From assembly GCF_000422445.1 (NCBI RefSeq), contig NZ_AULU01000027.1, forward strand, positions 1-36,686: a stretch of DNA of 36,686 nt, written 5' to 3'. Below are positions 1-8,767 of the stretch, piece by piece. The notes below the pieces were generated by a model that did no database searches, was not told where the DNA came from, and worked only from the letters and a program-made list of their open reading frames with translations. This DNA comes from Paenibacillus assamensis DSM 18201 (GTDB taxonomy: Bacteria > Bacillota > Bacilli > Paenibacillales > Paenibacillaceae). The translations under genes were made by a program, and so were the position numbers. How positions within the stretch are numbered: the first letter of the stretch is position 1; every line of letters begins with the position of its first letter.

Positions 1-1
1 A

Positions 2-3000
2 GAGCTCGGTTTCGGGTCGATGGCAGCGGGAGGCGCGCCGCAGACGGAGACAGAACGTGAACTGGCATCCATATGGCAGGAAGTATTAGGAGTAGTGGAA
101 GTGGGCCGAGAGTTGTCGTTCTTCGAGGCGGGAGGCCATTCATTGAAGGCGATGACACTCGTATCGCGCATTCATAAGGAATTGGATGTTGAAATGCCGC
201 TGCGAGAAGTATTTGCTCGCCCGCAGCTGCATCGACAAGCTGCATATATCGAGCAAGCTGCTCGTGAGACGTATAGTCATATCCCCCAGGCACCGAAGAG
301 GCCTTATTATCCGTTGTCGTTCGCCCAGCGGAGAATGTATTTGCTGCAGCGTATAAATCCTGAGCAAACCAGTTACAATATGCCGGCAATTGCAACGGTC
401 ACAGGTACATTAGATACACAGAAGGTGAAACGTGTATTTCGCCAAATTGTCGAACGGCATGAAGCGCTTCGCACATCTTTCCATACCGTAGACAAGGAGC
501 CTGTGCAGCGTATTCACTCTTCTGTTGATCTTGATATGAAATTGCTTGTGCTGCCGGATGGTCTAAGTGCAGAGGAAGAACAGGTTAAGGTGGATGCTAT
601 TATTGAAACCTTTATCAAGCCATTCGATCTAAGTAAGGCGCCGATCATGCGTACTGGTTGGATTCAATGTGCGCCAGATCGATATATACTACTGGCTGAT
701 TTTCATCATATTATCGCGGATGGCGTATCCATGAACGTTCTGGTAGACGAATTCAATCGGCTTTATAACGACGAGGTTCTTCCTCCGCTTGCCATTCAGT
801 ACAAGGATTATGCGGTTTGGCAGCAGGAGCCGAGACAGCGAGAGCGGATGTTGGAGCAAGAAACGTATTGGTTGTCTGCACTCGGGGGTGAGCTGCCAGA
901 TCTTCAGCTTCCTACAGACTTCCCACGACCTGCTGTTAAAAGCTTTGAAGGAGCCACACTGCATTTCCGTTTACCTCGTGATACTACTTTTCGGCTTGGA
1001 GAGCTCGTTTTAAAGCAGCAATCTACATTGTTTATGCTTTTATTGTCAGCCTACCAAGTGCTGCTTAGCAAATGCTCGGGGCAGGAAGATATTATAACGG
1101 GTGTGCCTACGGCTGGCCGTCCGCTTGCTGAAATGGAACGCGTATTTGGGATGTTTATTAATACATTAGCTCTGCGCAGTCACTTGTCTGCAGGTCAGCG
1201 TTTTAGCGAACTTGCCAAACAAGTTAAAAATCAAGCTCTAAGTGCATTTGAGAATCAGGATTACCCCTTCGAAGAGCTGGTGGAGCGATTGCGAGTGAAA
1301 CGTGATCTCAGCCGAAATCCGATTTTTGATACGATGTTCGTTATGCAAAATATTGACCAAACAGAGAGTTACGATTACGGCCTTGTCTTCCAGCCTTACG
1401 TGCTAGAGTATCGGCTGGCTAAGTTTGATTTGATGCTTACCGCGGTTGAGGATGACCAGGATGGATCCATTGGCTTTAGCCTTGAATACAGTACACGCCT
1501 GTTCCGTCGGGAAACCGTAGAACGGATTGCTGGATACTATCTGCAAATTTTAGAAACGGTTGCGGCTAATCCAGATGTGCTGCTACAGGATATGGTTGTA
1601 CTCTCAGCTGAAGAAGAACATAACCTGTTATTTGGCTGGAATCAAACTGAAGCTGCATATCCAAAGGAAAAGACAATCCATGAAATTTTCGAGGATCAGA
1701 CCGAGGTTTGGCCAGAAAGAACAGCACTGGTATATGAGGGGCGCAAGTTGACTTATCGGGAGCTTAACCGACAAGCAAATGCTATCGCACATAGACTGCG
1801 GACAAACGGGGTAGGTCGCGGCTCTATTGTAGCCGTTATGATGAATCGATCTTTAGGTATGGTAACCGCATTACTTGCCGTATTAAAGGCAGGCGGGACT
1901 TATTTACCTATAGACCCTTCCTATCCATCAGAACGTATACAATTCATGTTGGAGGATAGTGGAACCGCATGGTTGCTTACGGATGGCTCAGCCAGTACAC
2001 CTAAAAGTTTTAGTGGGCAAGTCGTGATCCTTGACGACACCTATCTTCGTACTGACAGTGTGTTGGATAATGTTGACCCAGGTCCAGGAATTGAGGATGA
2101 GACGGAAGACTTGATTTACTCGAATCTTGAGCCGCTAACGGAAGCGAACGACTTGGCCTATATTATCTACACGTCGGGTACGACTGGCAAGCCGAAAGGT
2201 GCAATGCTGGAGCATAAAAATGTAGTACGGCTATTGCATAATGATCGGAATCTATTTGATTTCAATGAAAAAGATGTGTGGACGATGTTCCATTCTTACT
2301 GTTTCGACTTCTCGGTGTGGGAAATGTACGGAGCGTTGTTGTATGGGGGCACCCTGGTAGTCGTTCCAAAAGAGACAGCTATGAATCCGAAAGCATTTTT
2401 GCAATTGCTAGACGAGGAACGAGTAACGATACTGAATCAAACACCAACGGCGTTCTATCAGCTGCTGCAAGAGGAAGCGCGACAGAGTCAACAACTACTG
2501 GCACTACGATATGTAATTTTCGGAGGCGAGGCATTAAATCCATTGTTATTAGGCCCATTCCATGCACGTTACCCACAGACACGTCTAATCAATATGTATG
2601 GAATTACGGAAACAACGGTACATGTAACGTATAAAGAAATTACAGAAGTAGAGATCGCGGCTAATTCGGGCAGTATCGGTTTACCAATTCCTACGTTAAC
2701 GGCCTATGTTTTGGACAGTCAGATGAAGCCAGTTCCTGTGGGGGTCATTGGGGAACTGTATGTTGGCGGAGAAGGGGTCGGCCGAGGTTATTTAAATAGA
2801 CCTGAACTAACAGCAGATCGGTTTTTGAATAGTCCTTTTGTGTCTGGAGAGCGGTTGTATAAATCTGGAGACTTAGCAAGACGTCTAGCAGATGGAGAGC
2901 TTCTATATATGGGAAGGATCGACCATCAGGTCAAGATCCGAGGTCATCGTATAGAGCTGCCAGAGGTAGAGGCGGCGCTGCTTCGGCAAGGGGAAGTACA

Positions 3001-4408
3001 AGAGGTCGTTGTACTTGCGCGTGAGGATGGCAATGGACAAGCTTACTTGTGCGCCTATTACACGGGAATGGATCAGGATGAAGTGGTTAGTCCGACCAAG
3101 CTAAGAAGCTATATGAAATCGGTAATTCCTGACTATATGGTACCGTCTTATTTTGTACGCTTGGATGCCATTCCGCTTACGGGCAATGGAAAGGTTGATC
3201 GCAATGCCCTTCCAGAACCGCATGAGCACTTACAGACAGAAGCGGTATATGCGCCTCCTCGTAATGAAATCGAAGCAGCATTGGCTGTTATTTGGCAGGA
3301 TGTATTAGGAGTAAGTCGAGCGGGTATTGATGACCATTTCTTCGAGTCGGGCGGACATTCATTAAAGGTCATGTCTTTTTGCAATGAAGTGTCTCGTGTA
3401 CTCGGCATGACGCTTCCGCTTCAAGAAGTATTTATAAGACCCACGATACGTGAATTGGCTGCTTATATCTCAGCGGATAAAGCGTGGCAATATGGCCAGT
3501 TTGAGCAATTGATCATGTTGAAGAAAGGAAAAGACAATAGCCGCCATATCTTTATGATTCACGGAGGAAGCGGTGATGTCACTGCTTATGTGCAGCTAGT
3601 GAATTTACTGCCAGATGATACGAATTACTGGGGAATCCAATTCCCAACATGGGAAGAGGTTGGACCGAAGTATTTAACCATTGAAGAACTTGCGAGTAAG
3701 TACGCTGAGTTTATGACAAGCATTCAGCCACATGGTCCGTATACCATCGTTGGAATGAGTCTGGGGGGGGTAATTGGCTACGAAATAGTTAGACAATTGG
3801 AGGAGCGCGGTGAGAAAATCAATCGTCTTGTACTCATTGACTCTCATGCTCCTGCACTTACACCACTCAAAAAAAACATTCATACCCTTTTTAGTTTGGA
3901 GACAGAATTGGAACTTGCCGCCGATTTCATAGGTCAGCTAAGTGAGAGCGGAATCTCATTAGACATCGATGCATGTAGTGCGGCTCAGACGATCGAAGAG
4001 GTGTGGACTCGTGTAGCTTATATGATAGAGAAGCATAATCAAAAGGATGAACTGCTGGAACGCATTAAGCAAGTGGCAGATGAAGATTTACGCAGATCGA
4101 TTCCGCATTTTGATCAACTTAGCTTCAGTGGGATTATGCCATATGTGCATTTGCTCCGCAGTTTGACAGCAGCATTTACTAGATACAAATTACAGCCCCT
4201 GCAAGCATGCACACCGAATCTCATCATCGCTGCCGCTACTACTGATTTGGATGTATACAGCTGGGAATTAGCCGGCAGACAGCAAATTATCATTTCACAC
4301 GTAGAAGGTGATCACTATTCCATCTTTGCTGCTCCTTATGTCGCGGGACTGGCATCATGTATAAACAAAATTTTGGAACAACGTATGGTTCAAGGTCAGC
4401 CTGTGTAG
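2..4408 (+). CDS. NRPS, 3' part: PCP-C-A(Thr)-PCP-TE terminal module
   Basis: The frame is open to the window edge, so the gene starts upstream; the ATG at 20 lies in an A-to-PCP linker and is not the real start. Counting from that ATG, the domains are: PCP (GGHS, carrier Ser41), C domain with HHIIADG (HH229-230), A domain with TSGTTGKPKG near residue 718 and NGKVDR near its end, PCP (GGHS, Ser1114), and a type I thioesterase with GMSLG nucleophile Ser1247, Asp1274 and His1432. The specificity residues read D-F-W-N-I-G-M-V-H(-K), the signature known for threonine. There is no epimerisation domain, so L-Thr is expected as the last residue before the TE cyclises or hydrolyses the peptide. A Thr-plus-TE ending is known from polymyxins and polypeptins, but the upstream modules are not visible, so the product is unknown. 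GC is visibly lower than in the second NRPS gene. Confidence 0.95.
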   Translation, partial: ELGFGSMAAGGAPQTETERELASIWQEVLGVVEVGRELSFFEAGGHSLKAMTLVSRIHKELDVEMPLREVFARPQLHRQAAYIEQAARETYSHIPQAPKRPYYPLSFAQRRMYLLQRINPEQTSYNMPAIATVTGTLDTQKVKRVFRQIVERHEALRTSFHTVDKEPVQRIHSSVDLDMKLLVLPDGLSAEEEQVKVDAIIETFIKPFDLSKAPIMRTGWIQCAPDRYILLADFHHIIADGVSMNVLVDEFNRLYNDEVLPPLAIQYKDYAVWQQEPRQRERMLEQETYWLSALGGELPDLQLPTDFPRPAVKSFEGATLHFRLPRDTTFRLGELVLKQQSTLFMLLLSAYQVLLSKCSGQEDIITGVPTAGRPLAEMERVFGMFINTLALRSHLSAGQRFSELAKQVKNQALSAFENQDYPFEELVERLRVKRDLSRNPIFDTMFVMQNIDQTESYDYGLVFQPYVLEYRLAKFDLMLTAVEDDQDGSIGFSLEYSTRLFRRETVERIAGYYLQILETVAANPDVLLQDMVVLSAEEEHNLLFGWNQTEAAYPKEKTIHEIFEDQTEVWPERTALVYEGRKLTYRELNRQANAIAHRLRTNGVGRGSIVAVMMNRSLGMVTALLAVLKAGGTYLPIDPSYPSERIQFMLEDSGTAWLLTDGSASTPKSFSGQVVILDDTYLRTDSVLDNVDPGPGIEDETEDLIYSNLEPLTEANDLAYIIYTSGTTGKPKGAMLEHKNVVRLLHNDRNLFDFNEKDVWTMFHSYCFDFSVWEMYGALLYGGTLVVVPKETAMNPKAFLQLLDEERVTILNQTPTAFYQLLQEEARQSQQLLALRYVIFGGEALNPLLLGPFHARYPQTRLINMYGITETTVHVTYKEITEVEIAANSGSIGLPIPTLTAYVLDSQMKPVPVGVIGELYVGGEGVGRGYLNRPELTADRFLNSPFVSGERLYKSGDLARRLADGELLYMGRIDHQVKIRGHRIELPEVEAALLRQGEVQEVVVLAREDGNGQAYLCAYYTGMDQDEVVSPTKLRSYMKSVIPDYMVPSYFVRLDAIPLTGNGKVDRNALPEPHEHLQTEAVYAPPRNEIEAALAVIWQDVLGVSRAGIDDHFFESGGHSLKVMSFCNEVSRVLGMTLPLQEVFIRPTIRELAAYISADKAWQYGQFEQLIMLKKGKDNSRHIFMIHGGSGDVTAYVQLVNLLPDDTNYWGIQFPTWEEVGPKYLTIEELASKYAEFMTSIQPHGPYTIVGMSLGGVIGYEIVRQLEERGEKINRLVLIDSHAPALTPLKKNIHTLFSLETELELAADFIGQLSESGISLDIDACSAAQTIEEVWTRVAYMIEKHNQKDELLERIKQVADEDLRRSIPHFDQLSFSGIMPYVHLLRSLTAAFTRYKLQPLQACTPNLIIAAATTDLDVYSWELAGRQQIIISHVEGDHYSIFAAPYVAGLASCINKILEQRMVQGQPV

Positions 4409-4451
4409 CTTGAATGCTATTCAATGAAGGCTTCAAACGGGAGGTGGTAGG

Positions 4452-4700
4452 TTGCGTACAGTTCAGAAAACGGGTCTATTCATCGTATTTTTACTTCTTT
4501 ACTATGTGATTTGCAGTGTTATTGGATTTTCCTACATGGCAACAACAAAATATCAAGGGCGAATATCTTTGGAGCATTTTGATGATATGAAAGTATGGGT
4601 GTGGTTTATTTTCCCTGTTATATCGCTCTCTCTGTCCTTTGGCACACTTTTGCTCATGTACAGGCCGTGGAAGAAAAAAGAAGAGAAGATAGTGGACTAA
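4452..4700 (+). CDS. small two-helix membrane protein
   Basis: An 82-residue protein starting at TTG 4452, with a GGGAGGTGG ribosome binding site just upstream. It has two hydrophobic segments, about residues 8-28 and 47-68, and a short lysine- and glutamate-rich C-terminal tail, so it is an inner-membrane protein with a cytoplasmic tail. It lies 43 bases after the NRPS stop on the same strand and could be co-transcribed with it. I do not recognise the family. A role in export or immunity of the peptide is possible from position only. Confidence 0.65.
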   Translation: MRTVQKTGLFIVFLLLYYVICSVIGFSYMATTKYQGRISLEHFDDMKVWVWFIFPVISLSLSFGTLLLMYRPWKKKEEKIVD

Positions 4701-5005
4701 TATTAGGATAATCATGATGGTTGCATCTTCAATGGACCATACAATGAATTTGCTAATCGATACCTCCAGGAATCTTATGTACGAGAAGCAATTTCTCATC
4801 TGTCTAATGGGGCGTTTATTTCGAAAATTATGTCGAGCCACGGGTGAATAAGCCGACATAGAATTGTGAGTTAATTTTATTTCCGGGCAATCATTTTTAC
4901 ATTTTGGATGACATGCAGGAGGTTTAAAACAAGATTAAAATGAAGCTTTCTAAAACGTTTTTAATCAGAATATGGTAAATTCAATCGGCTAATGCTGTTT
5001 AGGAT
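4701..5005. other. intergenic, possible decayed coding sequence
   Basis: No convincing gene. Around 4728-4850 one forward frame reads like protein (FNGPYNEFANRYLQESY, then stop) but has no plausible start or ribosome binding site. It may be the end of a lost gene. The rest is AT-rich without recognised structure. Confidence 0.3.
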
Positions 5006-5042
5006 AAAGCCTCGACAAACTTTTACGAGTTGTCGAGGCTTT
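5006..5042. terminator. Rho-independent, probably bidirectional terminator
   Basis: A perfect 13-bp inverted repeat, AAAGCCTCGACAA and TTGTCGAGGCTTT, encloses a short loop. It has a T run on one side and an A run on the other, so it can end transcription from either direction. It closes the NRPS transcript and separates it from the peptidase gene at 5217. Confidence 0.8.
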
Positions 5043-5216
5043 AAAATTTGTACAATCAACACAATTACGAGTAGGTAACTACAATTATCCCAGAGCGAAT
5101 TTATCGCTTTGAATACCGATTGTACACAATAAAGACATACCCATATGCTACTGTGAGTGTTACAGCATGGGATAACATGACGTACGCCATCATTTTCGTA
5201 GAGGAGCGATTCGTTC

Positions 5217-6971
5217 ATGGAAAGTGTAGCAAAGAAAGAATCAACAAGAAATTTTACGGGGATAAAGACTGTATCCATAGCATTTGTAATCCTCATTCTT
5301 ATCGCAGCAACCTTATTCGTAGACCAACCACCACGACCTCAACCAAGTACAGCCCCAGCAACCCAATTTTCTGCGGAAAGAGCTATGCAGCATTTACAAT
5401 TCATCGCAAAAGAATCACGTCCTTCTGGCTCTGAACGAATCAAACAAGTTAGAGACTATGTAGTAGCGGAGTTAACCAACTTAGGAATTCAACCTCAGGT
5501 TCAACAAGCTGAAGGAATGACGTATGACAACAAATTATTAGAGCTACACAATATTGTGGGTGTTTTAAAAGGCAAGAACAGCGAAGGCAAAGCACTTGTA
5601 CTCATGACGCATTATGATTCTGTTGATTTGGGTCCGGGAGCAAATGATGCGGGCGTGAGCGTAGCTGCTTTGATAGAAACTGTGCGAGCTCTTACCAACG
5701 GCGAGCCACTCCAAAATGACATTTGGATTGTCATTACAGACGGGGAAGAAGAAGGGCTGCTTGGAGCAAAGGAATTCTGGGGAAAAGCGGAGCATCGGGA
5801 GAAAGTCGGACTTGTTGCTAACTTCGAAGCACGCGGTTCCAAAGGGGCATCGATAATGTTCCAGACGAGCGAAGAAAATGGAGCACTTATTCAACATTTT
5901 GCCGAAGCTGCACCAGAACCGGTAACGAATTCTTTTATGGGAGATCTTTATCGCTTGCTACCAAACGACACAGACTTAACCGTAACACTTCGTGCGGGCA
6001 TTCCGGGAATTAACTTTGCGTATCTTGGTGGATGGACCGCATACCATACCCCGTTAGATAATTTGGAAAATGTCGAACTATCCACGCTGCAGCATCAGGG
6101 AGAAAATGCGCTAGCTATGGCTAGACAATTTGGCGAAGCCAATCTTGAAAATTTGCGTAGTCCAGATCAAGTGTATTTCAGTTTATTTAACCTATTCATT
6201 CACTATCCACAGTCAATCGTTACGCCTATCACCATCTTGTTGTGGTTCGCAGTTGTTGCCTTGATCGTCGTTGCATATAGACAGCAGCAAATCCGGTTAC
6301 AGGGAATAATGACTAGTGTAATTGCCGTTATTGGAAGTGCTGTCCTTTCTCTTGGTGCTGCCTATTTGCTTAATCAGTTTATTTCTAGGTTATGGGCGAA
6401 AAAAATGACCTTGTTCAACGGTGCTACCTATGACGCTTATTTATATCATATCAGCTTCCTGCTTCTAGCCTTACTTGTTCAGTCTTTATTGATGAAAAAG
6501 TGGAATGACCGCACCAATGTACTTGAGATAATGCTCGTTGGGATGGTATTGTTTCTGCTCTTGCTTACTGTATCGGCTATATGGCTGCCAGGTGCGAGCT
6601 ACTTATGGATGTTTCCATTAATCATTCATACCATTGTTCTTGCTTTCTCGTTATTTAAAAAGGATGCGGATAAGGTATTGAACGGAATTCCAGCCATGCT
6701 GATAACGGCTATTGCTCCGATTGTTCTATTTACAACTTTCTTCAATCTATTATTTCAAGCGATGCCGCTTTCGTTAACGTTAGTGCTTACGGTCATATTT
6801 TCTTTTGTATTGGCCTTGCTTAATCCTGTGTTTAGATTGCTGTCATCCGATCATCGCTGGTTCGTAATTTTTCTATCTGTATGCATGGTCGGCCTCCTTG
6901 CTTGGGGATGGATAAACGCGGTTCCAAGTGAAGCGCGACCTATGTATGAACATTTGCTGCATGAGCATTAA
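5217..6971 (+). CDS. membrane-anchored M28 family zinc aminopeptidase
   Basis: A 584-residue protein; ATG 5217 follows GAGGAG by about 10 bases. Residues 18-34 form a signal anchor, residues about 50-310 a Peptidase_M28 domain, and the last 250 residues contain about eight hydrophobic segments. Metal-binding and catalytic motifs are present: THYD (His132), GANDAG (Asp144), DGEEEG (Glu177-179), NFEARG (Glu204) and AYHTPLDN (His277). The arrangement, an N-terminal extracytoplasmic M28 domain followed by a multi-pass membrane domain, matches Pff1/vacuolar-membrane-protease-like bacterial proteins. It should trim N-terminal residues of peptides outside the membrane. It lies downstream of an NRPS gene but has its own leader after a terminator. 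Degradation of, or resistance to, a peptide antibiotic is an inference from position; nutrient peptide use is equally possible. Confidence 0.9.
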   Translation: MESVAKKESTRNFTGIKTVSIAFVILILIAATLFVDQPPRPQPSTAPATQFSAERAMQHLQFIAKESRPSGSERIKQVRDYVVAELTNLGIQPQVQQAEGMTYDNKLLELHNIVGVLKGKNSEGKALVLMTHYDSVDLGPGANDAGVSVAALIETVRALTNGEPLQNDIWIVITDGEEEGLLGAKEFWGKAEHREKVGLVANFEARGSKGASIMFQTSEENGALIQHFAEAAPEPVTNSFMGDLYRLLPNDTDLTVTLRAGIPGINFAYLGGWTAYHTPLDNLENVELSTLQHQGENALAMARQFGEANLENLRSPDQVYFSLFNLFIHYPQSIVTPITILLWFAVVALIVVAYRQQQIRLQGIMTSVIAVIGSAVLSLGAAYLLNQFISRLWAKKMTLFNGATYDAYLYHISFLLLALLVQSLLMKKWNDRTNVLEIMLVGMVLFLLLLTVSAIWLPGASYLWMFPLIIHTIVLAFSLFKKDADKVLNGIPAMLITAIAPIVLFTTFFNLLFQAMPLSLTLVLTVIFSFVLALLNPVFRLLSSDHRWFVIFLSVCMVGLLAWGWINAVPSEARPMYEHLLHEH

Positions 6972-7015
6972 GCGAAAAGGGCTCGAGCGTTGCTTATTTG
7001 AGGGGGAGAAGTTAG

Positions 7016-7057
7016 TTGAAGTATGAAGTGATTTTGTTTGATGCGGATGAGCAATAG
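7016..7057 (+). pseudogene. 5' stub of a HAD-family hydrolase gene
   Basis: A good ribosome binding site (GAGGGGGAG) precedes TTG 7016. The frame then reads MKYEVILFDADEQ and stops. The VILFDADE segment is the start of HAD motif I (DxD) as in YjjG/YfnB-like nucleotidases, where a threonine and leucine would follow. The rest of the gene is absent within the window. I read this as a gene cut at its 14th codon, which would place a rearrangement junction close to 7055, just before the cassette array. It is short, so a chance match cannot be excluded. Confidence 0.5.
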
Positions 7058-7225
7058 GGAATTGAAGGGGATAAGAACGCTTGTAGGAGAAAGTGTTAGA
7101 CGGTAAAATATAACTATGGAAGAATCTTAAGGGTAACAATAATAAGCATACTGAGTTATGAGTAGATGGTAAGGGTTATCATTTTTTGATGAACTAGGGG
7201 GATAGACCATCTGAATTTAATTGGG

Positions 7226-7256
7226 GCCAAGTGTTCTAAGCACTTGGTCTTTTATT
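7226..7256 (+). terminator. Rho-independent terminator
   Basis: The arms CCAAGTG and CACTTGG enclose a 7-base loop and are followed by TCTTTTATT. This is a good intrinsic terminator on the plus strand. It now terminates no intact gene, consistent with the HAD gene upstream having been lost. Confidence 0.75.
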
Positions 7257-7335
7257 ACTTGTTTAATACGCTGTGAAAGGTATGTAGCATTGTCCTTTTA
7301 AATACTTCGTAGATGAGTATTAATGAGTGCTTAAA

Positions 7336-7382
7336 ATGAAATTCGCAAATATCTCGATGATTTGAGTATTTGCGAATTTCAT
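7336..7382. repeat. long inverted repeat (hairpin)
   Basis: ATGAAATTCGCAAATA and its reverse complement face each other across about 13 bases, giving a stem of 16 or more base pairs. There is no T run, so it is not a standard terminator. It lies about 60 bases before the first gene of the cassette region and may mark the array boundary or be a transcript-stability structure. Confidence 0.6.
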
Positions 7383-7443
7383 AGATTAATAGTTTATGAA
7401 AGATCGGGAAAACGAATGAAAAGTTGGGCAAGGAGGATTTGAA

Positions 7444-7614
7444 ATGACTAATGAAAATTTTTATTTGCTTTCAACATTATTAGGACTAATAACTTTAATC
7501 TTTGGTTTCAGTAGTCTTAATTATAAATTGAGTCAAAGGCTAAAAAATGATGAAAGAATAATAGCAAGGCTAGACCTTCTAATAAAGAAATATGATGAAA
7601 CTGGAGATCAATAG
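7444..7614 (+). CDS. small membrane protein, 56 residues
   Basis: ATG 7444 follows a strong AAGGAGG ribosome binding site by 7 bases. The protein has one hydrophobic helix (about residues 7-25) followed by a charged, probably coiled-coil tail rich in Lys, Arg, Asp and Glu. This size and layout recall BhlA/UviB-type holin-like peptides, but the match is only by general features. It sits upstream of the first attC-like site and could belong to the first cassette or to the flanking chromosome. Confidence 0.6.
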   Translation: MTNENFYLLSTLLGLITLIFGFSSLNYKLSQRLKNDERIIARLDLLIKKYDETGDQ

Positions 7615-7616
7615 AA

Positions 7617-7706
7617 ATGACGAAATCGGATTTTGAAGACCTCTTTGATAAGGCTCATATTAACGGAGAGTTATTGAAAGAGATTTATCCAGAAATTGAG
7701 CGGTAG
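7617..7706 (+). CDS. possible 29-residue peptide
   Basis: ATG 7617 lies 2 bases after the stop of the preceding small gene. The peptide (MTKSDFEDLFDKAHINGELL...) is acidic and ends 29 bases before the first attC-like site. It could be translationally coupled to its neighbour or be the fragment of a longer protein. It has no homologue I recognise. Confidence 0.3.
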   Translation: MTKSDFEDLFDKAHINGELLKEIYPEIER

Positions 7707-7735
7707 AAATCCTACGAAGCGAAGCCTGATCCTTC

Positions 7736-7901
7736 ATCTAACACCATATTCACGCATCGGGTCGGCATTCGCCGCCCCTAGGTCCGCCCGGTGAATTTCG
7801 GAGAAGTGAATTCAGGCGGACAACCCTGCGGACCTAACCGGGTCGCGGCCGCCCCGTTGGGGCTTAAGGTTCTCGGGTTCGTGAATCCAAGAACGTTAGG
7901 T
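7736..7901 (+). repeat. attC-like site 1 (166 bp)
   Basis: It begins ATCTAAC, an exact fit to RYYYAAC, and ends GTTAGGT, an exact fit to GTTRRRY. The inner boxes TTCACG (near 7751) and CGTGAA (near 7880) are complementary. The middle is GC-rich with self-complementary blocks (GGTCCGC / GCGGACC), so a long stem is expected. It is the best match to the attC consensus in the array. Confidence 0.85.
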
Positions 7902-7946
7902 GAAATTGCTGAAATAATAATAAACATAACTTAATTGGAGGCAATT

Positions 7947-8510
7947 ATGTCTGAACTATTAGTAGAACAGTTAATAAGGATTTTTGAGAAGGCAAACAGA
8001 AATTTTCTTCAAAGTGATTGTGAATTATTAATTTCTAAAGTATCTGAGCGGACTCTCTGTGGAGCATTGATGATTCACCTACATGAAATTATTAAAGGAT
8101 CAGAGTTTCACGAGTATAAAATTGACGTCGAGTACAATCGTAATAAAAACGGAAAGGTTAAAACGTATGTAAAAACGATTACTGGTCCGAATGATATTTT
8201 TGTAAAAATAAACTGTGATCTTATTGTTCATAGTCGGGGTAGTAAAATAGATCAAGATAATCTTATTGCAATTGAAATGAAAAAATCAAATAGGAAGCAA
8301 GAGGAGAAAGATAGTGATAGATCAAGATTAATAGCTTTAACCAAAGACAGTTACGATGGCATTTGGCCAGGTGATGGAAAGACCTTGCCTGAGCATGTTT
8401 GCAGGTATGGTCTAGGGGTATTTTATGAAATCGATTATAAAGATAGAGTTATATTAATTGAATATTATAAAAAGGGAAATAAATTTAAAGGATATGAAAT
8501 CAATTATTAG
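7947..8510 (+). CDS. cassette protein with PD-(D/E)XK nuclease-like motif
   Basis: A 187-residue protein; ATG 7947 follows GGAGG by 5 bases (a TTG 12 bases earlier overlaps that site and is less likely). A region after residue 85 reads CDLIVHSRG, followed about 15 residues later by LIAIEMKK. An Asp (91) after a beta strand, then a strand ending Glu-x-Lys (110-112), is the core of the restriction-endonuclease-like fold. An acidic residue near the N-terminus (for example Glu34) could complete the site. The tail is rich in charged and aromatic residues. I do not recognise a named family. If the motif is right the protein would cut or bind DNA, perhaps in defence or repair. It is the first full gene cassette of the array, bracketed by attC-like sites 1 and 2, and is strongly AT-rich. 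Confidence 0.85.
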   Translation: MSELLVEQLIRIFEKANRNFLQSDCELLISKVSERTLCGALMIHLHEIIKGSEFHEYKIDVEYNRNKNGKVKTYVKTITGPNDIFVKINCDLIVHSRGSKIDQDNLIAIEMKKSNRKQEEKDSDRSRLIALTKDSYDGIWPGDGKTLPEHVCRYGLGVFYEIDYKDRVILIEYYKKGNKFKGYEINY

Positions 8511-8545
8511 TCATTTTTATGTATCTCAAAGAGGTCAGCAACATC

Positions 8546-8707
8546 ACCTAACACTGTGTTCACGCATCGGGAGACAAGCCCCCACGGCCCGGCAGAGGGA
8601 TTTCGAAGAAGCATTGGCCGGACACATCCGCACCGACTAAGCGCATCGCGCCCGGCCACTTTGTGGCCTTAAGTGGGTGGGACGTCGTGAACACAAGAAC
8701 GTTATAG
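8546..8707 (+). repeat. attC-like site 2 (162 bp)
   Basis: It starts ACCTAAC (exact RYYYAAC), has TTCACG and CGTGAA inner boxes, and ends GTTATAG after AGAAC. The middle carries CCCGGCCACTTTGTGGCC, which folds on itself, and a CTTAAG. The middle is closely similar to site 3. Confidence 0.85.
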
Positions 8708-8767
8708 GAAATCAGCGAAACACAACAAATTAAAACTTAGAAGACACATTTTGAAAGTGATGATTTG

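Larger units (their letters stand above)
7058..7443. other. gene-free junction before the cassette array
   Basis: No coding frame is visible. The stretch contains a terminator-like hairpin at 7226-7256 and a long hairpin at 7336-7382, both listed separately. No integrase or attI-like site was recognised here. Confidence 0.5.

Noticed and set aside
5120..5434. 104-codon frame overlapping the M28 gene start
   Set aside because: It overlaps the signal anchor and catalytic N-terminus of the peptidase out of frame and has a Thr/Arg-rich, non-protein-like composition.
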